A DNA stretch of 64,000 nt, taken from contig CM060850.1 in assembly GCA_030737835.1 (NCBI GenBank), positions 29,491,716 to 29,555,715 of the forward strand, in the 5' to 3' direction. Positions 12,300 to 24,374 of the stretch are shown here, one piece after another. Source of the DNA: Acorus gramineus. Taxonomy: Eukaryota > Streptophyta > Magnoliopsida > Acorales > Acoraceae. The notes under the pieces are model-generated. The model was given only the letters and a program-made list of their open reading frames with translations, made no database searches and was not told the DNA's origin. Numbering within the stretch: position 1 is the stretch's first letter; every line of letters begins with the position of its first letter. Position numbers and translations under genes: made by a program.

Positions 12300-13185
12300 T
12301 CCATGACATGTGATTATGTGAAAGGTACCGTGGAATCTACAAAACCAACAAGAGTAACTTACTCGAATATTTTTCTAAATACAGTTTTGTATTTTTTTTT
12401 TTTAAAGGTTTTATATTGTTGATGACTATAAATGCAGATGGAGAAATTATTTTCTATAAGTACATGTTGATGAAAATTGAAAGATGAGATTTTCAACAGT
12501 AACTTTTTATTAATGAAACATTTTTAATATTTAATGAAAATTTGATATTCATTCGTACGAGCAATACACACTAATATTAATTTTTTTGCGTTTAGATGTG
12601 AGATTAAAAAATATTATTCAATTAATTGTATATTAAACTCGGTTAATAAAAAAGCTTACTTTCTTTTGGTTTTGAAAAAGTTAACAGTTTAAACCAATTC
12701 ATTTGGGATAACCCAAACCAGGGGGCATGTAAATCGAACTTCGATTAAGTTAGCAAACATCTTCCACATCTCTGAAAGAGATCACACCATCAAATCCTAG
12801 AATTACGTTCTTTTTAAAAAAAGTCCACCTTCCGCTAAAAAAAAAAATATTCTTTTAGAAAAACAAAAAACAACAAAAGGGTCATAGGAATCGCGCACCC
12901 ATGATTCGCAAATTCTCTTTTTCACTGGACCAAACTATAACATTCCAAGCTTTCCAATGCATCAGTCCAGTCAAATTACAAATTTTCTAATCTCCCACAT
13001 TTGACGCAAAAATTCCAAAAGAGTCCACTTTTTTTAATCCCAAAAGCGTACTCACCACGCATTTGAATTTCGAAGTAAAAAAACAACAAACAAATCCGAC
13101 GACCACTTCTAAGTTCTAACAGACTTCGAATTTTTTCATTTTTTGTCTACTTTGTTAGTCACCGCCTCTCTCTCTCTCTCTCTCA
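12300..13185. promoter_or_regulatory. Upstream region and leader of DGAT2
   Basis: The left part is AT-rich and featureless. A (CT)n tract at about 13165-13184 lies directly before the DGAT2 start codon, a common feature of plant 5'UTRs. No TATA box or transcription start could be fixed with confidence. Confidence 0.4.
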
Positions 13186-16100
13186 ATGTCTGTGGAAACA
13201 ATGGATGATCCGATGACGGGAGAGACGGAATCGACGGTGATCCATTCGACTCCCCATTCGACGATGCGATCTCTGACGGCGATGATGATCTGGCTCGGCG
13301 CGATCCATCTGAACATCGCCCTGTTCGTCGTCGTCCTCTTGTTCTGTCGCTCCACGTCGGTCTTGTTTTTGTACGTTCTAACGTGTTTTCTCTCTGATCT
13401 TTATTTCAGGAGATCTGATTATATGTTCTTTATTTGATAATGGATTTCGTTTTTGTTTTTCAGGATATTGGGGTTTTTGGTTCTTCTTTCGGTGATTCCG
13501 GTTGATGATAAGAGTAGATTTGGGCAAGCATTGGCGAGGTACAGTTTATTTGTTTGTTCTGTAGATTCTTTTTATATCAGTTATTCTTGTTTGCTTTGAT
13601 CAATCGTACAAATTGCTTATTTTGGTACAATCGGGTGTTTCGATTTGTTCTTCGACTTCATTTTTTGGGGAAATTTTTTAGTCAGTATGTGCCTGGGATG
13701 GACGGCGTGTGTCTATCGAAGTGCATTAATGAGAATTCTATCAATGTTTTTTTTAATTAACAAAATATTTTTAACTTTTTGATGGATATGTGTTATCCAT
13801 CAAAACATGTACTGATGAGATTCTCATCAATACATACTGATATGAAAATTTTCCTTTTTTCGGGAGGTTGGGGGGGGGATTGTGTCTTGTTTATACTTGA
13901 TGAACGAATGCTGTGTGATGGTGGTAAAACAATTAGCTTATATAGGAGGAGGAGAAATATTTTGCATTGGTTAATCTAATCATGCCATATCTTGCCCTTT
14001 TTAGAAGATCTCCAATTGGTTTTTTTCGTGTAGACAGTACATACACTTCAATAAATATGGCGTGCGTCGTATACGTCATGTATATGTCCAAAATTTAAAA
14101 AATAATTTTTTGAATTTCTAACATGCATTGGATGTTGTATGGACACAGGTGGATGCACTACATTTATGCAGGACAATGATGTAACTTATTTTGTTGATTC
14201 TATTGCAAGGTTTATGTTTACATGAAAGCAGATGGTGGTAAAATTTAAATTCATATGATAATTGGCACACCGTTATAGTTATATCATCCTTTTACAATTT
14301 ATGGATGTGTGATCATTTTTTGAAATAATTATAATATAACATTTATTTATTTAGATATTGATGTGTCTTTACCATGGCCATCCTAGTTCTTCAAGATTTT
14401 CTGTCACTGTGTCTGTATCGTGTCATGTTTGTGTCCTGTATCCATGCTCCATGATTTTCGGATAAGCAATTCAGAATGGCACATCATTGACTTATTGCAT
14501 GTAGAATTTGGCATAAATTTGGATAGTTTTTGCACAATTCCCTGTTAATGATTTTTTATGATCCGCTTGTGTTTTTTCAGCTATGTTGGCAAATATGCAC
14601 CCGGGTACTTCCCCATCACTGTTCATATCGAAGATGTAAAGGCACTCGATCCTAGCAAGTCTTATGGTATTTATATAGCAGATCAATTTTGCTGTTTAGT
14701 ACATGTTCTTTGTACTTTCCTGAATAGTTGTTTGTTGAACTCAGTTTCTTTCAATACCACCATTCAATATGCTTCAATGGGTTATGCTTAATGCCATGTA
14801 TTATTGCTCATAAAGGTAGTTTTAAGTTGTAATTTGATTATAGTAGTTCTTTTTTGTTTATTTTATTTGATGATTTATTTGAACTTATTTGTTTAATATA
14901 ATCTGATCACTGAAAGTAAATATAAAAAAGTACTTTCTATAACAAATGACATATGGTGTCTTCTTATTAAATTCAAATGTGGTTTCTCTCTTGCAGTGCT
15001 GGCTGCAGAGCCACACTCAATCTTCCCAATTGGCTGTCTGTCTCTTATGAGCATCACAGGGCTCTTGCCTCTCTCTAAAACCAAAGCTCTTGCTAGTTCT
15101 GCTGTAAGTATCACGTGCTGTTAATGATTTTTTTTGTCGCCTTGATAAATATCCTAATTTGACTGACCAGAAAACCATTGAATTGAAGCTCTGCATATGA
15201 GAATATTATCTTCTGTTCAGGTCTTTTATACCCCAATTCTCCGACAAACAGGCACGTGGCTGGGACTCACTGTTGCGACAAAGGAGAACTTTATCAATAA
15301 TTTAAAAGCTGGTTATAGTTGTGTCGTCATTCCTGGTGGCGTCCGAGAGATTTTCTATATGAACCATGATTCTGAGGTCCAGCAAAATTCATGTCATGGT
15401 TATTCAGTTATTTCTGATCCTCAGTTTATGCAAGAAAGGCGTGGTGTGCGTTTTTTATTAAATTTTAGCTTTTCAGGTTGCATTTCTAAAGAAAAGATGT
15501 GGTTTTGTACGTGTTGCGATACAAACAGGAAGTCCTATAGTACCAGTGTTTTGCTTTGGTCAGGTAAAAGTGACCTATTTTTTTTTTTTTTGAGAATGGT
15601 AGACCAAAGCGATCCCGATTATATTAATCGATAAACTTTGGGCTGAAAGGGACCTATTGTAATGTTAAATATTATTCTCAAATATGTTCTTCTTTGTATG
15701 TAATATATTTTCATAATGCTTCTCTGAATCTATTGTACCTTTGCAGAGAGATGTTTATAAGTGGTGGAAACCAAAGGGGAAGTTATATCTTTGGCTTGCT
15801 AGAGCAATTCGCTTTGCTCCTTTAGTATTTTGGGGAGCTTTTGGGTATTCGTCTGTCTCGCCTTCATGGCTTCATTTAATTTTAAGGCTACCTATCTAGA
15901 TTGGCAAATGAGCAGCGATTCATTTTATGATTTATAAACGGCCTGCTTTTCTTTTCATCGTCATAGTTTTATCTAACAGCACTTGTTGAAAGGTGTCAAG
16001 CTCTCTTTTTGCTCATGTCATTTATGCAAATTAAACAGATTTTTTTCCTATTATAAAGTGAATTGCATTCTTGAAACAGTTGACTGAGACGTTCAAGGTG

Positions 16101-18033
16101 TTTCAATTCAATAAATCAGAATTTTCATGCTAGATAAGTGCAACTTGTTAAACAGTTGAAAAATGTTATTGAATATCCATTGTAGGTAATAATTTTTATT
16201 GGCCTCTGGACATCAAGGCCACTTGTCCTTTGGTTAATAGGATATCTATTGCTTTTACTGTTATAAATCATCATTTCATAAGTCTACTTTGCGGTGTCCA
16301 CAATACTTCATATAACTAATTTTTTGGTGCATTCACTATGTAGTGAATTCTATAATATAAGGTACTTAATATCTGTTAAACAAGAACTGATAAATGGTTT
16401 GATGAAAAAATGGACATTTAGTATGACAGATTCTTCTAATATTCTTATTAGGTAACCAACAGCTTTTCAATTAAAGCTGCCTCTGAAATTAGATTCCCAG
16501 AAGCATGCATTTATTAGATTCCTGAAAGCTCCTCTTTTATTTATTTATTTATTTTTACTGCTGAAAGCTGTTTTTTAACTTTTCAAAAAAGATGCCTCTA
16601 TTTCAGGTGTTTGGAAACATGTTTGGACTCATTTAGCGCCTACGAAAATAGAATCAACCAAAATGTGTTTCCAATTGCTACCTTAGAAATATGGGGAAAT
16701 GTTCATTTATCTCATGGAAAGAGAAGGGTTTTATTTGTCCGAGCTAGCATTATTATTAACTCCATGTTTGAAATTTAAATAAATACCAGTCCATACTCAG
16801 CTTCAGTTGTATTTGTTTCAGAAGTGTAGTCCTCAATTCTTTTGTACTTCAGTTGCTGTTGTATTTTTGAATTATGCTGTGCTATTATTTTTCAGATCCT
16901 GGCACACTAATACTAAATTTTGTGGGACCAGTATTATAGATCTAAATCTAAGGATGAGATATAAATGCACTTATGCACACCATAAGAAAAAAAAGAAGTA
17001 AACTGTATACACTGTATCATATATTTGTAGAACTGGAGCTTTGAAATGTTTTCTTGTCTCAATAGTCTAACTGCTGTACCCTAAATATGCTTGATTTGGA
17101 TGTGGCACAGATCCCCGATCCCTTACCGTAAGCCAATGCACGTTGTAGTAGGCAAACCGATCTGCGTCAATGAAAATCCAAACCCCTCAGATGAAGAGGT
17201 AAGTTTCCATTGCTTCAAGCACTATTTGATTGATTCATATGCATATGATATCCAGCTTTGGAACATGTTTCTTATATATTTTCACTGATATTATTTCTAG
17301 CTGAAACTTTGAGCCCATGTTTTTTTGTGAATAAGATGGATAATAGAAGAATCGATATAATCCTGAAAAAAACATGCTTATTTAATGTGAATAAACTGAA
17401 ATAGTTGGGCGGCCATGAAGAATAAATCATGATTGCTATATTTGGGAGAGAGAATTATATTACATCTGTTTTCCATTCAAAACTATTACTATATTCTAAT
17501 AGGACAAACAGAAAAAGCAAAGGAACTGCAACTACACATAAAATAATCCAATGTTCTATTCATGCATTACTATTTGAAGCCCGAATAAACCATCTCCCAA
17601 TCGAACAGGGAGGTGAATGTTTTATGAGTTTTGTTACACCTTATTTTTGAGCCTTAATTTCAGTCTCATACACCTTATAGTGTCATACACTCTTATTAAC
17701 GAAGTACATGTTTTGTTAGGAATTTTTCATTTTTTCTATAAATAGATCCATTCAATTAAAGTATATATTTTTATTTTTTTTATAAAATCATATACCTAAC
17801 GAGATAAAATATATTATTTTTTAAAAATTCAAAACGTGTGTCAGGACTAGAATTGAGATAGGAAAAATGATTGTACATGACATTTTCCATGTTCTATACA
17901 AGTTTTATATGCTTACATAATTTATATACAGGTTGTTGAGCTTCATACGCAGTACGTTTCAGCCCTGGAGAAACTTTTTCTAAAGTACAGGAAGGTCAGT
18001 GGTTTCGCAGATATGGAGCTGAGTATCATCTGA
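13186..18033 (+). CDS. DGAT2: Diacylglycerol O-acyltransferase 2, complete nine-exon gene
   Basis: Acyl-CoA:diacylglycerol acyltransferase 2 makes triacylglycerol from diacylglycerol and acyl-CoA at the ER membrane. Exons: 13186-13370, 13464-13538, 14581-14666, 14997-15103, 15221-15376, 15477-15563, 15747-15844, 17111-17198 and 17932-18033. Borders are GT-AG and phases agree throughout, giving 327 residues, normal for plant DGAT2. Two hydrophobic segments at about residues 28-72 form the usual N-terminal membrane hairpin. The conserved YFP is at 96-98, and the plant form of the catalytic-region motif, EPHS, is at 120-123. PGGVRE and PVFCFGQ follow. The start ATG lies just after a CT-rich leader; a second in-frame ATG is five codons on. 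Introns 2 and 7 carry much of the length. A tiny LINE tail sits in intron 6. The 3' half and flank are duplicated downstream. Confidence 0.94.
15580..15650 (-). mobile_element. Very short LINE/SINE 3' tail in DGAT2 intron 6
   Basis: A T-run at 15580-15590 is followed by about 60 bases that, on the minus strand, end TCGGGATCGC...CATTCTC before an A-tail. This resembles the 3' ends of the LINE copies at 53185 and 48000. GACCTATT flanks it on both sides (15572-15579 and 15651-15658). It is therefore a 5'-truncated retrotransposition product lying against the gene. Confidence 0.6.
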
Positions 18034-18221
18034 AGCTACAAACAGGAATTTTGTTCTGGCAGATTTTTACAGCAAAAAAAAGGAGAAAAGAAAAAAAAAG
18101 GGAAGCAATTATGTCATGTAGATACTTTTATTTAAGCACCAATGCTGCAGACTTTCTTTACGTAAAAAGAGCAAATCCTGACCTAGCAATCACACCATAC
18201 ATGATTAATTTTAATTCCTTT

Positions 18222-18475
18222 TAGAAACACAGATTTAAAAGTAGCTTTTGAAATAAAGCTGTTTTTTAAGATGATTTATAGACATTGACTTTTATTGGGA
18301 TATTTTTTTTTTAATTCAGGAATCGATATTTGAAAGTAGTTGATGTTTGAGCAGAGAAAGTTGTTTTTCAATTAAAAAAATATAAAAAAACATTGTTTTT
18401 GAGTTTTTCAAAACACAGATTTCGAGAAAAAAAATTAAAAGGAATTCAGCTTTTGATTCTGAATAAAGCTATTCA
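18222..18475 (-). mobile_element. MITE-like insertion present only in copy A
   Basis: This segment is the reverse complement of much of the element at 40929-41269. Shared landmarks include AACACAGATTT, AAATAAAGCTG, AATCGATATTTG and TTAAAAGGAATTC. In copy B the corresponding place (about 21870-21905) has only a short unrelated stretch. Exact ends are uncertain. Confidence 0.55.
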
Positions 18476-18958
18476 TTGATTTGTCCATATATGATTATCA
18501 AATGTGAAGCTACTGAAGTAATTTTAATGGGTGACTTTTTGGTTAGTTTACTGATTAAAAAATTCATTGCTCTCTGGGTCTTGAAAAAATATCAACAGTT
18601 TTAATTTGTATCTATGTCGTAAAACAATTGCTACATGAATATTTTTTCGCTTTTTCGTAGATCCCAAACATGAGGTAGTGGATCATGAATTTTTTTTATT
18701 TTTTTGTTTGTTTGGAGAGAATCCATAAAGATATAAGACGTAATGATACATCAACCAAGCAACATGATAGCTTCAACTTTAGGATCCTTTAACATTCAAA
18801 ATTGGATTCTTAGCATCTTATATGAATCACCCAACGGAATATATAATTTATTACAAACAATGTAAAATATATGTATTCAATTTATTTAAATATTTATTTT
18901 ATCATTTTATATTAAAAAATTGACAGAGGTACGCAAAAATGATTGCAAAAACCATTAA

Positions 18959-19188
18959 GGGTGCGTTTGGTTGCGCGATTACGCAGCGTTTGCGATGGCA
19001 GGAAGCTGCGTTTGTAATCGTGCAACCAAATAGTTTTACTTTAGCAGCTTCTTGCACAAAGATTTCAGACAAATAGTGTCCAAAAACTGTGATTTCAAAA
19101 AACTGAGGGGGTGAGCTTCCTATAGAATCAGTTTTAAAACCCAGATTCTTGCATAATCAGTTTTACAATCGCGCAATCAAATGCACCC
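18959..19188. mobile_element. Tourist-like MITE with TAA duplication and a related empty site
   Basis: The 230-bp element starts GGGTGCGTTTGGTTGCGCGA and ends CGCGCAATCAAATGCACCC, near-perfect inverted repeats. TAA flanks it at 18956-18958 and 19189-19191. The duplicated locus has the unoccupied sequence CCACTAAGTATAAC (around 22222-22233), which defines both ends directly. The 3-bp TAA duplication fits PIF/Harbinger. There is no coding capacity. Confidence 0.85.
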
Positions 19189-19949
19189 TAAGTATAACAT
19201 TTTCCTTATAATATAGTTTTGCGTCCATCTTTTATGGTGAGTCTTTATGTTTAACATAAGAGTAACTGTTTAGGTAAGTTGTAGGGTGATACAAAACTCA
19301 ACTATTATATGTAGAATACTTCTCACTTGTACAATCATCATAATATTTATTTCTTGGGCATTGATATACTCAACCCTTTCTATAGACTGTTTTACTTTAA
19401 ATGCATGTGCATTCTAAATAAAAGTATAAACATGCCATATACCTTCATATATATCTTCATTTGGAGGACAAATGGTTTAGGAATATAAAATGTCTATAAT
19501 CTAGGATTGAGTGTAACACTATTCTTACTTCGAATTATTTCCTATTGACGAATATATTGTTGCTTAATTCATATTAGTGTTGTTTTTTTCACATGGGTCA
19601 GTTTGGATTGTAGATTCTGGCATTTTTTTTAAAAAATGAAAAATCGTAGGAATTCAACTTTTATTTGATTAAAGGATTCATATTTAAATTTTCTTAAATT
19701 CTCGTCACTCCTTTAATTGTACAATTAATCCACATGAATTCAAGTGAGATTTTTTTTGGCTTCTATAAATCCCAATAGCAGATTCAAAGCTATTTAGTTT
19801 TTTAAACACTTTTTTTTTAAAATAAAAAACATCCAATAACAAAATAACTCTTTCAAAAAACGAATTCTAAAACATTTCAATAACTCGAACCAAACTTTGA
19901 GTAAGTCTGACAAGCGCCTCCCAGCTATATTTCAACAGAACAACCTATT

Positions 19950-19979
19950 CATCGAAACCTCCTCGCAATCTGTCTGTCT
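19950..19979 (+). pseudogene. 30-bp fragment of the exon 2 of the 24375 gene
   Basis: These 30 bases match 24744-24773, the part of exon 2 of the chloroplast protein gene encoding SKPRRSLSVS, with two mismatches by eye. It lies between the end of copy A and the start of DGAT2 intron-2 sequence. It is most simply the scar of a tandem duplication whose right breakpoint was in that exon. Confidence 0.65.
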
Positions 19980-21688
19980 AATGTTGTATGATATTGGTAA
20001 AAAATTATCTTATATAGTGGGAGGAGAAATATTTGAATTGGTTAATCTATTCATCTCTATCTTGCTCATCTTAAAAGATATACTTTTAGGGTATGCAGTA
20101 CATACACTTTAAGGGCTAGTTTGACAATGAGATAAAATTTTAAGGATAAATTATTTTATTTTAAAGGATAAAAAGTCCATCAAATTTATTCATATTTACA
20201 TTTGTCAAAATTGAGATAAAAAGTTGAGATAAATGTTATCCCAGCCTTTAGGTGTAACAAAATATCTATATTTTCATTTCAAAATTAGAACAATTGTTCG
20301 CGGTTTATCTCGATTATTTTTATACTAAACAATTTTAAGTTGTCATGCTCCCACCACTTATCTTTTTATCAAATCAGCCTTAATAATTTCGTGGTACCTC
20401 TCAAATTAGATTATATGAAGCATACATTTATTAGATTCGTGAAATTCTCCTCTTTTTATTTATTTATTTATTTTACCGCTGAAAGCTGTTTTGCAGCTTT
20501 TCAAAAAAGCTGCTTTTATTTCAGGTCTTTGGAAACATGTTTGGACTCATTTGACGCCCACGAAAATAGAATAAACCGAAACATGTTTCCAATTACTATC
20601 TTAGAAATATGGGGAAATACTCATTTATATCATGGAAAGAGAAGGGTTATATTTGTCGGAGCTGGCATTATTATTAGCTCCATGTTTGAAATTTAAATAA
20701 ATACCAGTCCACACTCAGCTTCAGTTGTATTTGTTTCAGAAGTGCAGTCCACAATTCTTGTGTACTTCAGTTGCTGTTGTATTATTGAATTATGCTGTGC
20801 TATTATTTTTCAGATCCTGGAACACTAATACTAAGTCAGTTTTATGGGACCAGTATTATAGATCTAAGTCTGTGTCAATGAAAATCCAAACCCCTCAGAT
20901 GAAGAGATAAGTTTCCATTGCTTCAAGCATTATTTGATTGATTCATATGCATATGATATCTGGCGGTGGTAGACGTTTCTTATAAATTTTCACTGATTAT
21001 TTCTAGCTGAAACTTCAAGCCCATGTTTGTTTCGCGAATAAGATGGATAACTGAAGAAACTGAAATAGTTAGGCCATGAAGAATAAATCATGATTGCTAT
21101 ATTTGGGAGAGAATTATATTACACCTGTTTTTCATTTAAAACCATTACTATATTCTAATAGGAGAAACACAAAAGTCAAAGAAAGGAACAGCAACCAATC
21201 ATAAAATTATCCATTGTTCTACTCATGCATTACTATTTGAGGTCCGTATAAACCATCTGCAAGTCGAACAGGATGGTGAATGTTTTATGATTTTTGTTAC
21301 ACTTTTTTTTTTTATCTCTAATTCCAGTCTCATATTTCTTGTAGCGTCATACACTCACATTAACGAGGTATATGTTTTATTAGAAATTTTTTTTCTTCTA
21401 TAAATAGATTCATTCAATTAGAGTATATATTTCATTTTTTATAAAATCATATACCTATCGAGATGAGATATGTTATTTTTAAAAATTCAAAACATGTCAT
21501 GACTAGAATTAGACGGAAAAAATGATTGCACGTAATATTTTCCATGTTTTATATAAGTTTTATATGCTTACATAATTTATATGCAGGTTGTTAAGCTTCA
21601 TGCGCAGTACGTTTCAGCCCTGGAGAAACTTTTTCTAAAGTACAGAAAGGTCAGTGGGTTTGCAGATATAGAGCTGAGTATCATCTGA
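19980..21688 (+). pseudogene. Partial second copy of DGAT2 (copy B)
   Basis: The left end (19980-20112) resembles DGAT2 intron 2 at about 13908-14058, sharing GGAGGAGAAATATT, ATTGGTTAATCTA and CAGTACATACACTT. After a MITE the sequence jumps to intron 7 at about 20397, so exons 3-7 are gone. Only the tail of exon 8 remains (20869-20906, encoding [12 protein letters not shown]), and its donor has changed from GGTAAG to GATAAG. Exon 9 (21587-21688) keeps its acceptor, an open frame and the TGA, with Glu3, Thr6 and Met30 of the exon changed to Lys, Ala and Ile. There is no promoter, start codon or catalytic region, so no acyltransferase can be made. Confidence 0.85.
20113..20379. mobile_element. 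MITE in copy B, TTAA flanks
   Basis: The left end GGGCTAGTTTGACAATGAG and right end TATCAAATCAGCC are imperfect inverted repeats. TTAA stands on both sides (20109-20112 and 20380-20383). It sits between the intron-2-like piece and the resumption of homology with intron 7. A related worn sequence may be present near 28315-28410. Confidence 0.6.
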
Positions 21689-23013
21689 ATCTACAAACAG
21701 GAATTTTGTTCTGGCAGAGTTTTACAACAAAAAGAAAAAAGAAAAAAAAGGAAGCAATTATGTCATGTAGATATATATAAGCTCAGCTTTTATTTAAGCA
21801 CACTAATGCTGCGGACTTTCTTTATGTAAAAAGGTCAAATCGTGACCTAGCTATCACACCATACATGATTAAACCTATTTATAAACGTGGGAATCCTTAT
21901 TCAGATATTTATTGATTATCAAATGTGAAGCTACCGAAGTAATTTTAATGGGTGGCTTTTTGGTTAGTTTACTGATAAAATTAATTAATTGCTCTCTGGC
22001 TCTTGAAAAAGTATCAACAGTTAATTTGTATCTATGTATAAAAACAATTGCTACATGAATACTTTTTCGCTTTCTTATATCAGTCACCTTGAATCACCCC
22101 CATGGAATATATAATTTATTAAAAAAAACATAAAATATATGCATTCAATTTTTTTTGGATATCTACTTTATCATTTTATATTAAAAAATTGACAAGGTGT
22201 GCTAAAATGATTGCAAAAACCACTAAGTATAACATTTTTCTTAGTATATAGTTTTGGGTCCATCTTTCATGGTGAGTGGTGGCTTTACATACGAGTAATA
22301 CTGTTTAGATGAGTTGTAGGGTGATACAAAACTCAACTATTATATTATAGACAGAATACTCCTTACTTGTATAGTCATCATAATATTTATTTCTTGGGCG
22401 TGATATACTCAACCCTTCTTTTAGACTGTTTTACATTTTTATATATATTTTATATGCATATGCATTCTAAATAAAAGTATATGAATGTCATATACCATCC
22501 ATCATATATATCTTCAGTTAAAGTACAAATGGTTTAGGAAGAAAAAGTGTCTATAATCTAGGATTGAGTTTAACACTATTCTTATTTCAAATTATTTCCT
22601 ATTCACGGATATATTGTTGTTTAATTCATGTTAGTGTTGTTTTTTCCCTGCGTAACACATGGGTCAGTTTGGATCTATGTTTGTTAGATTCTGAACATTT
22701 AAAAACAAAGGTGAAAAATTATAAGAATTCAACTTTTATTTGATTAGAGGATTCATATTTAAATTTTCATAAATTCTCGTCACCCCTTTAATTATATAAT
22801 TAATTAGTGTTATTAATCCACATGAATTCAAGTGAGATTTTTTTTTTGTTTTCTATAAATCTCAAACATTTTTTCAACATTTAATTTTTTAAACACTTTT
22901 TTTAAAAATAAATAAAAAAAATCCAAATAACAAAATAACTTTTTTTTAAAAACTAATAATTACAAAACATTTCTCGAACCAAACTTTGATTAACTCTGGG
23001 AAACACCTCCCAG
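20397..23013 (+). repeat. Segmental duplication, copy B
   Basis: Counterpart of 16485-19921. Homology runs through exon 9 and the 3' flank to CACCTCCCAG at 23004-23013. There an hAT element interrupts it; the same sequence in copy A is GCGCCTCCCAG at about 19915-19925. Small indels and substitutions are scattered throughout. Confidence 0.88.
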
Positions 23014-23924
23014 GTCTGTCAACGGGTCGGGTCGGGGTGGACCCGGACCCAACCTGTGGCAGGACCCGGCTGGTCCGGGTCCAACCCAAGACCCGGCGGG
23101 TCCGGGGAAATGTGGACCTGGACCCGGACCCGTAGGACCCGAGTCGGGTCGGGGTCCGACCCGGATGGTTGGTAAAAAAAACAAGAAGAGCTCATGTATT
23201 TGTTTGCCTTATCATTCTATTTGAAATTTTTTATAATAAAACATTATTATTAATGAGACCATGTTTGAATATAATTTTATACAATTCAAAAGAAGTAAAT
23301 GAATTATTAAACAACATCCAAAACAATAATCACTAACATAAAAAAACATATTAACCTAAATAATAAACATAACTAATTATACAAACATTCAAAACAATAT
23401 TAACCTAAACAACATTCAAAACAATAAACACTAACATATTAACCTAAATAATAAACATAAATCATGCAACAAACTAATTAATCATACAAATTCAAAAGCT
23501 AATAAGTTAATTGTTCAAAACAAACCGACGATAATACATTACTAAGTTTATTACATATTAAACAATTAAGTTCTTGCAAGTTGCAACATCAACACAACGA
23601 AAAAAATGTTATGATTATGATTATGATTTATGGGCTTGTTATGATTATGATTTATGAACTTGTGGATACAAAAATAAGTTAAGTAAGAAATAAAATTATG
23701 TATCAACTAATACTAATAGTCTTATAATATATGAGCATATTTTAATAAAACAATCGGGTCTCAGGTCTAACGGGTCAGGTCCGGGTGACGGAATGGACCG
23801 GGACCCGACCCATTTATTTGTTCGGATCCATCGGATCAGATCCAAATAAAGTGAAATATATTATACGTATAATCAGATCCAGGTCGGATCGGGTCCGGAT
23901 CTAGACCGATCCTTTGAGAGGCCT
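23014..23924. mobile_element. Non-autonomous hAT-type element rich in GGGTC
   Basis: The ends GTCTGTCAACGGGTCGG and GATCCTTTGAGAGGCCT (inverted) match the family at 11752-12291. CTCCCAG is repeated at 23007-23013 and 23926-23932, consistent with a target duplication of 7-8 bp; one or two terminal bases cannot be assigned. The arms carry clustered GGGTC/GACCC and the centre is an AT-rich, ATTAACCTAAA-like repeat. The frame with PGPG repeats across the left arm is composition only. Confidence 0.7.
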
Positions 23925-24374
23925 ACTCCCAGCTCGTAAGAAAGGTCAAAGGTCAAATAAAATAAAAAACAAAACAACCTATCACCTCGTTGTGATTCCA
24001 ACGTTCCGGATCGGACGACACAGATGCTTTCCGACACGTGTCGACATCACAACAAGACTCCCAAAAAAAAAAAAACAGTGACCGAGTCGGATAAACCGAG
24101 GTAACCGCATCGGTTTCATCGACCCCCAAGAGTCACCTCGTCCACACCAAAAAGTAATTTATGTTTCCGATAATACCCTCAAATATCAACCTAATTTCCT
24201 ACTCCTACTCCGATGCAATCCGCAAGGATGAGAGGGTAGTTTTGTCATTAACATTAATCAGAGACGGAACAGCCCGTGATAAACCCACCCCTCGCATCGT
24301 TTTTTATTTTTCACTCGCATCGTATTTTCATCTTCTACTAATAAAATTCTCTCTCTGTGAATCATTCGACGTTC

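Larger units (their letters stand above)
16485..19921 (+). repeat. Segmental duplication, copy A (DGAT2 3' part and flank)
   Basis: From AAATTAGATT at about 16485 (intron 7) through exons 8 and 9 and about 1.9 kb of 3' flank, this segment matches 20397-23013 at high identity by eye. The shared 3' flank includes the landmarks GTTGTAGGGTGATACAAAAC and TCGAACCAAACTTTGA. Copy A is longer because it carries two insertions (18222-18475 and 18959-19188) and about 215 bases around exon 8 that copy B has lost. Confidence 0.88.

Noticed and set aside
15197-15634. A single 145-residue frame across DGAT2 exon 5, intron 5 and exon 6
   Set aside because: Intron 5 is 100 nt, so reading through shifts exon 6 out of its conserved frame; splicing gives the known DGAT2 sequence.
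22990-23184. Minus-strand frame with PGPG repeats resembling a structural protein
   Set aside because: It is a translation of GGGTC-type repeats in the arm of an hAT element.
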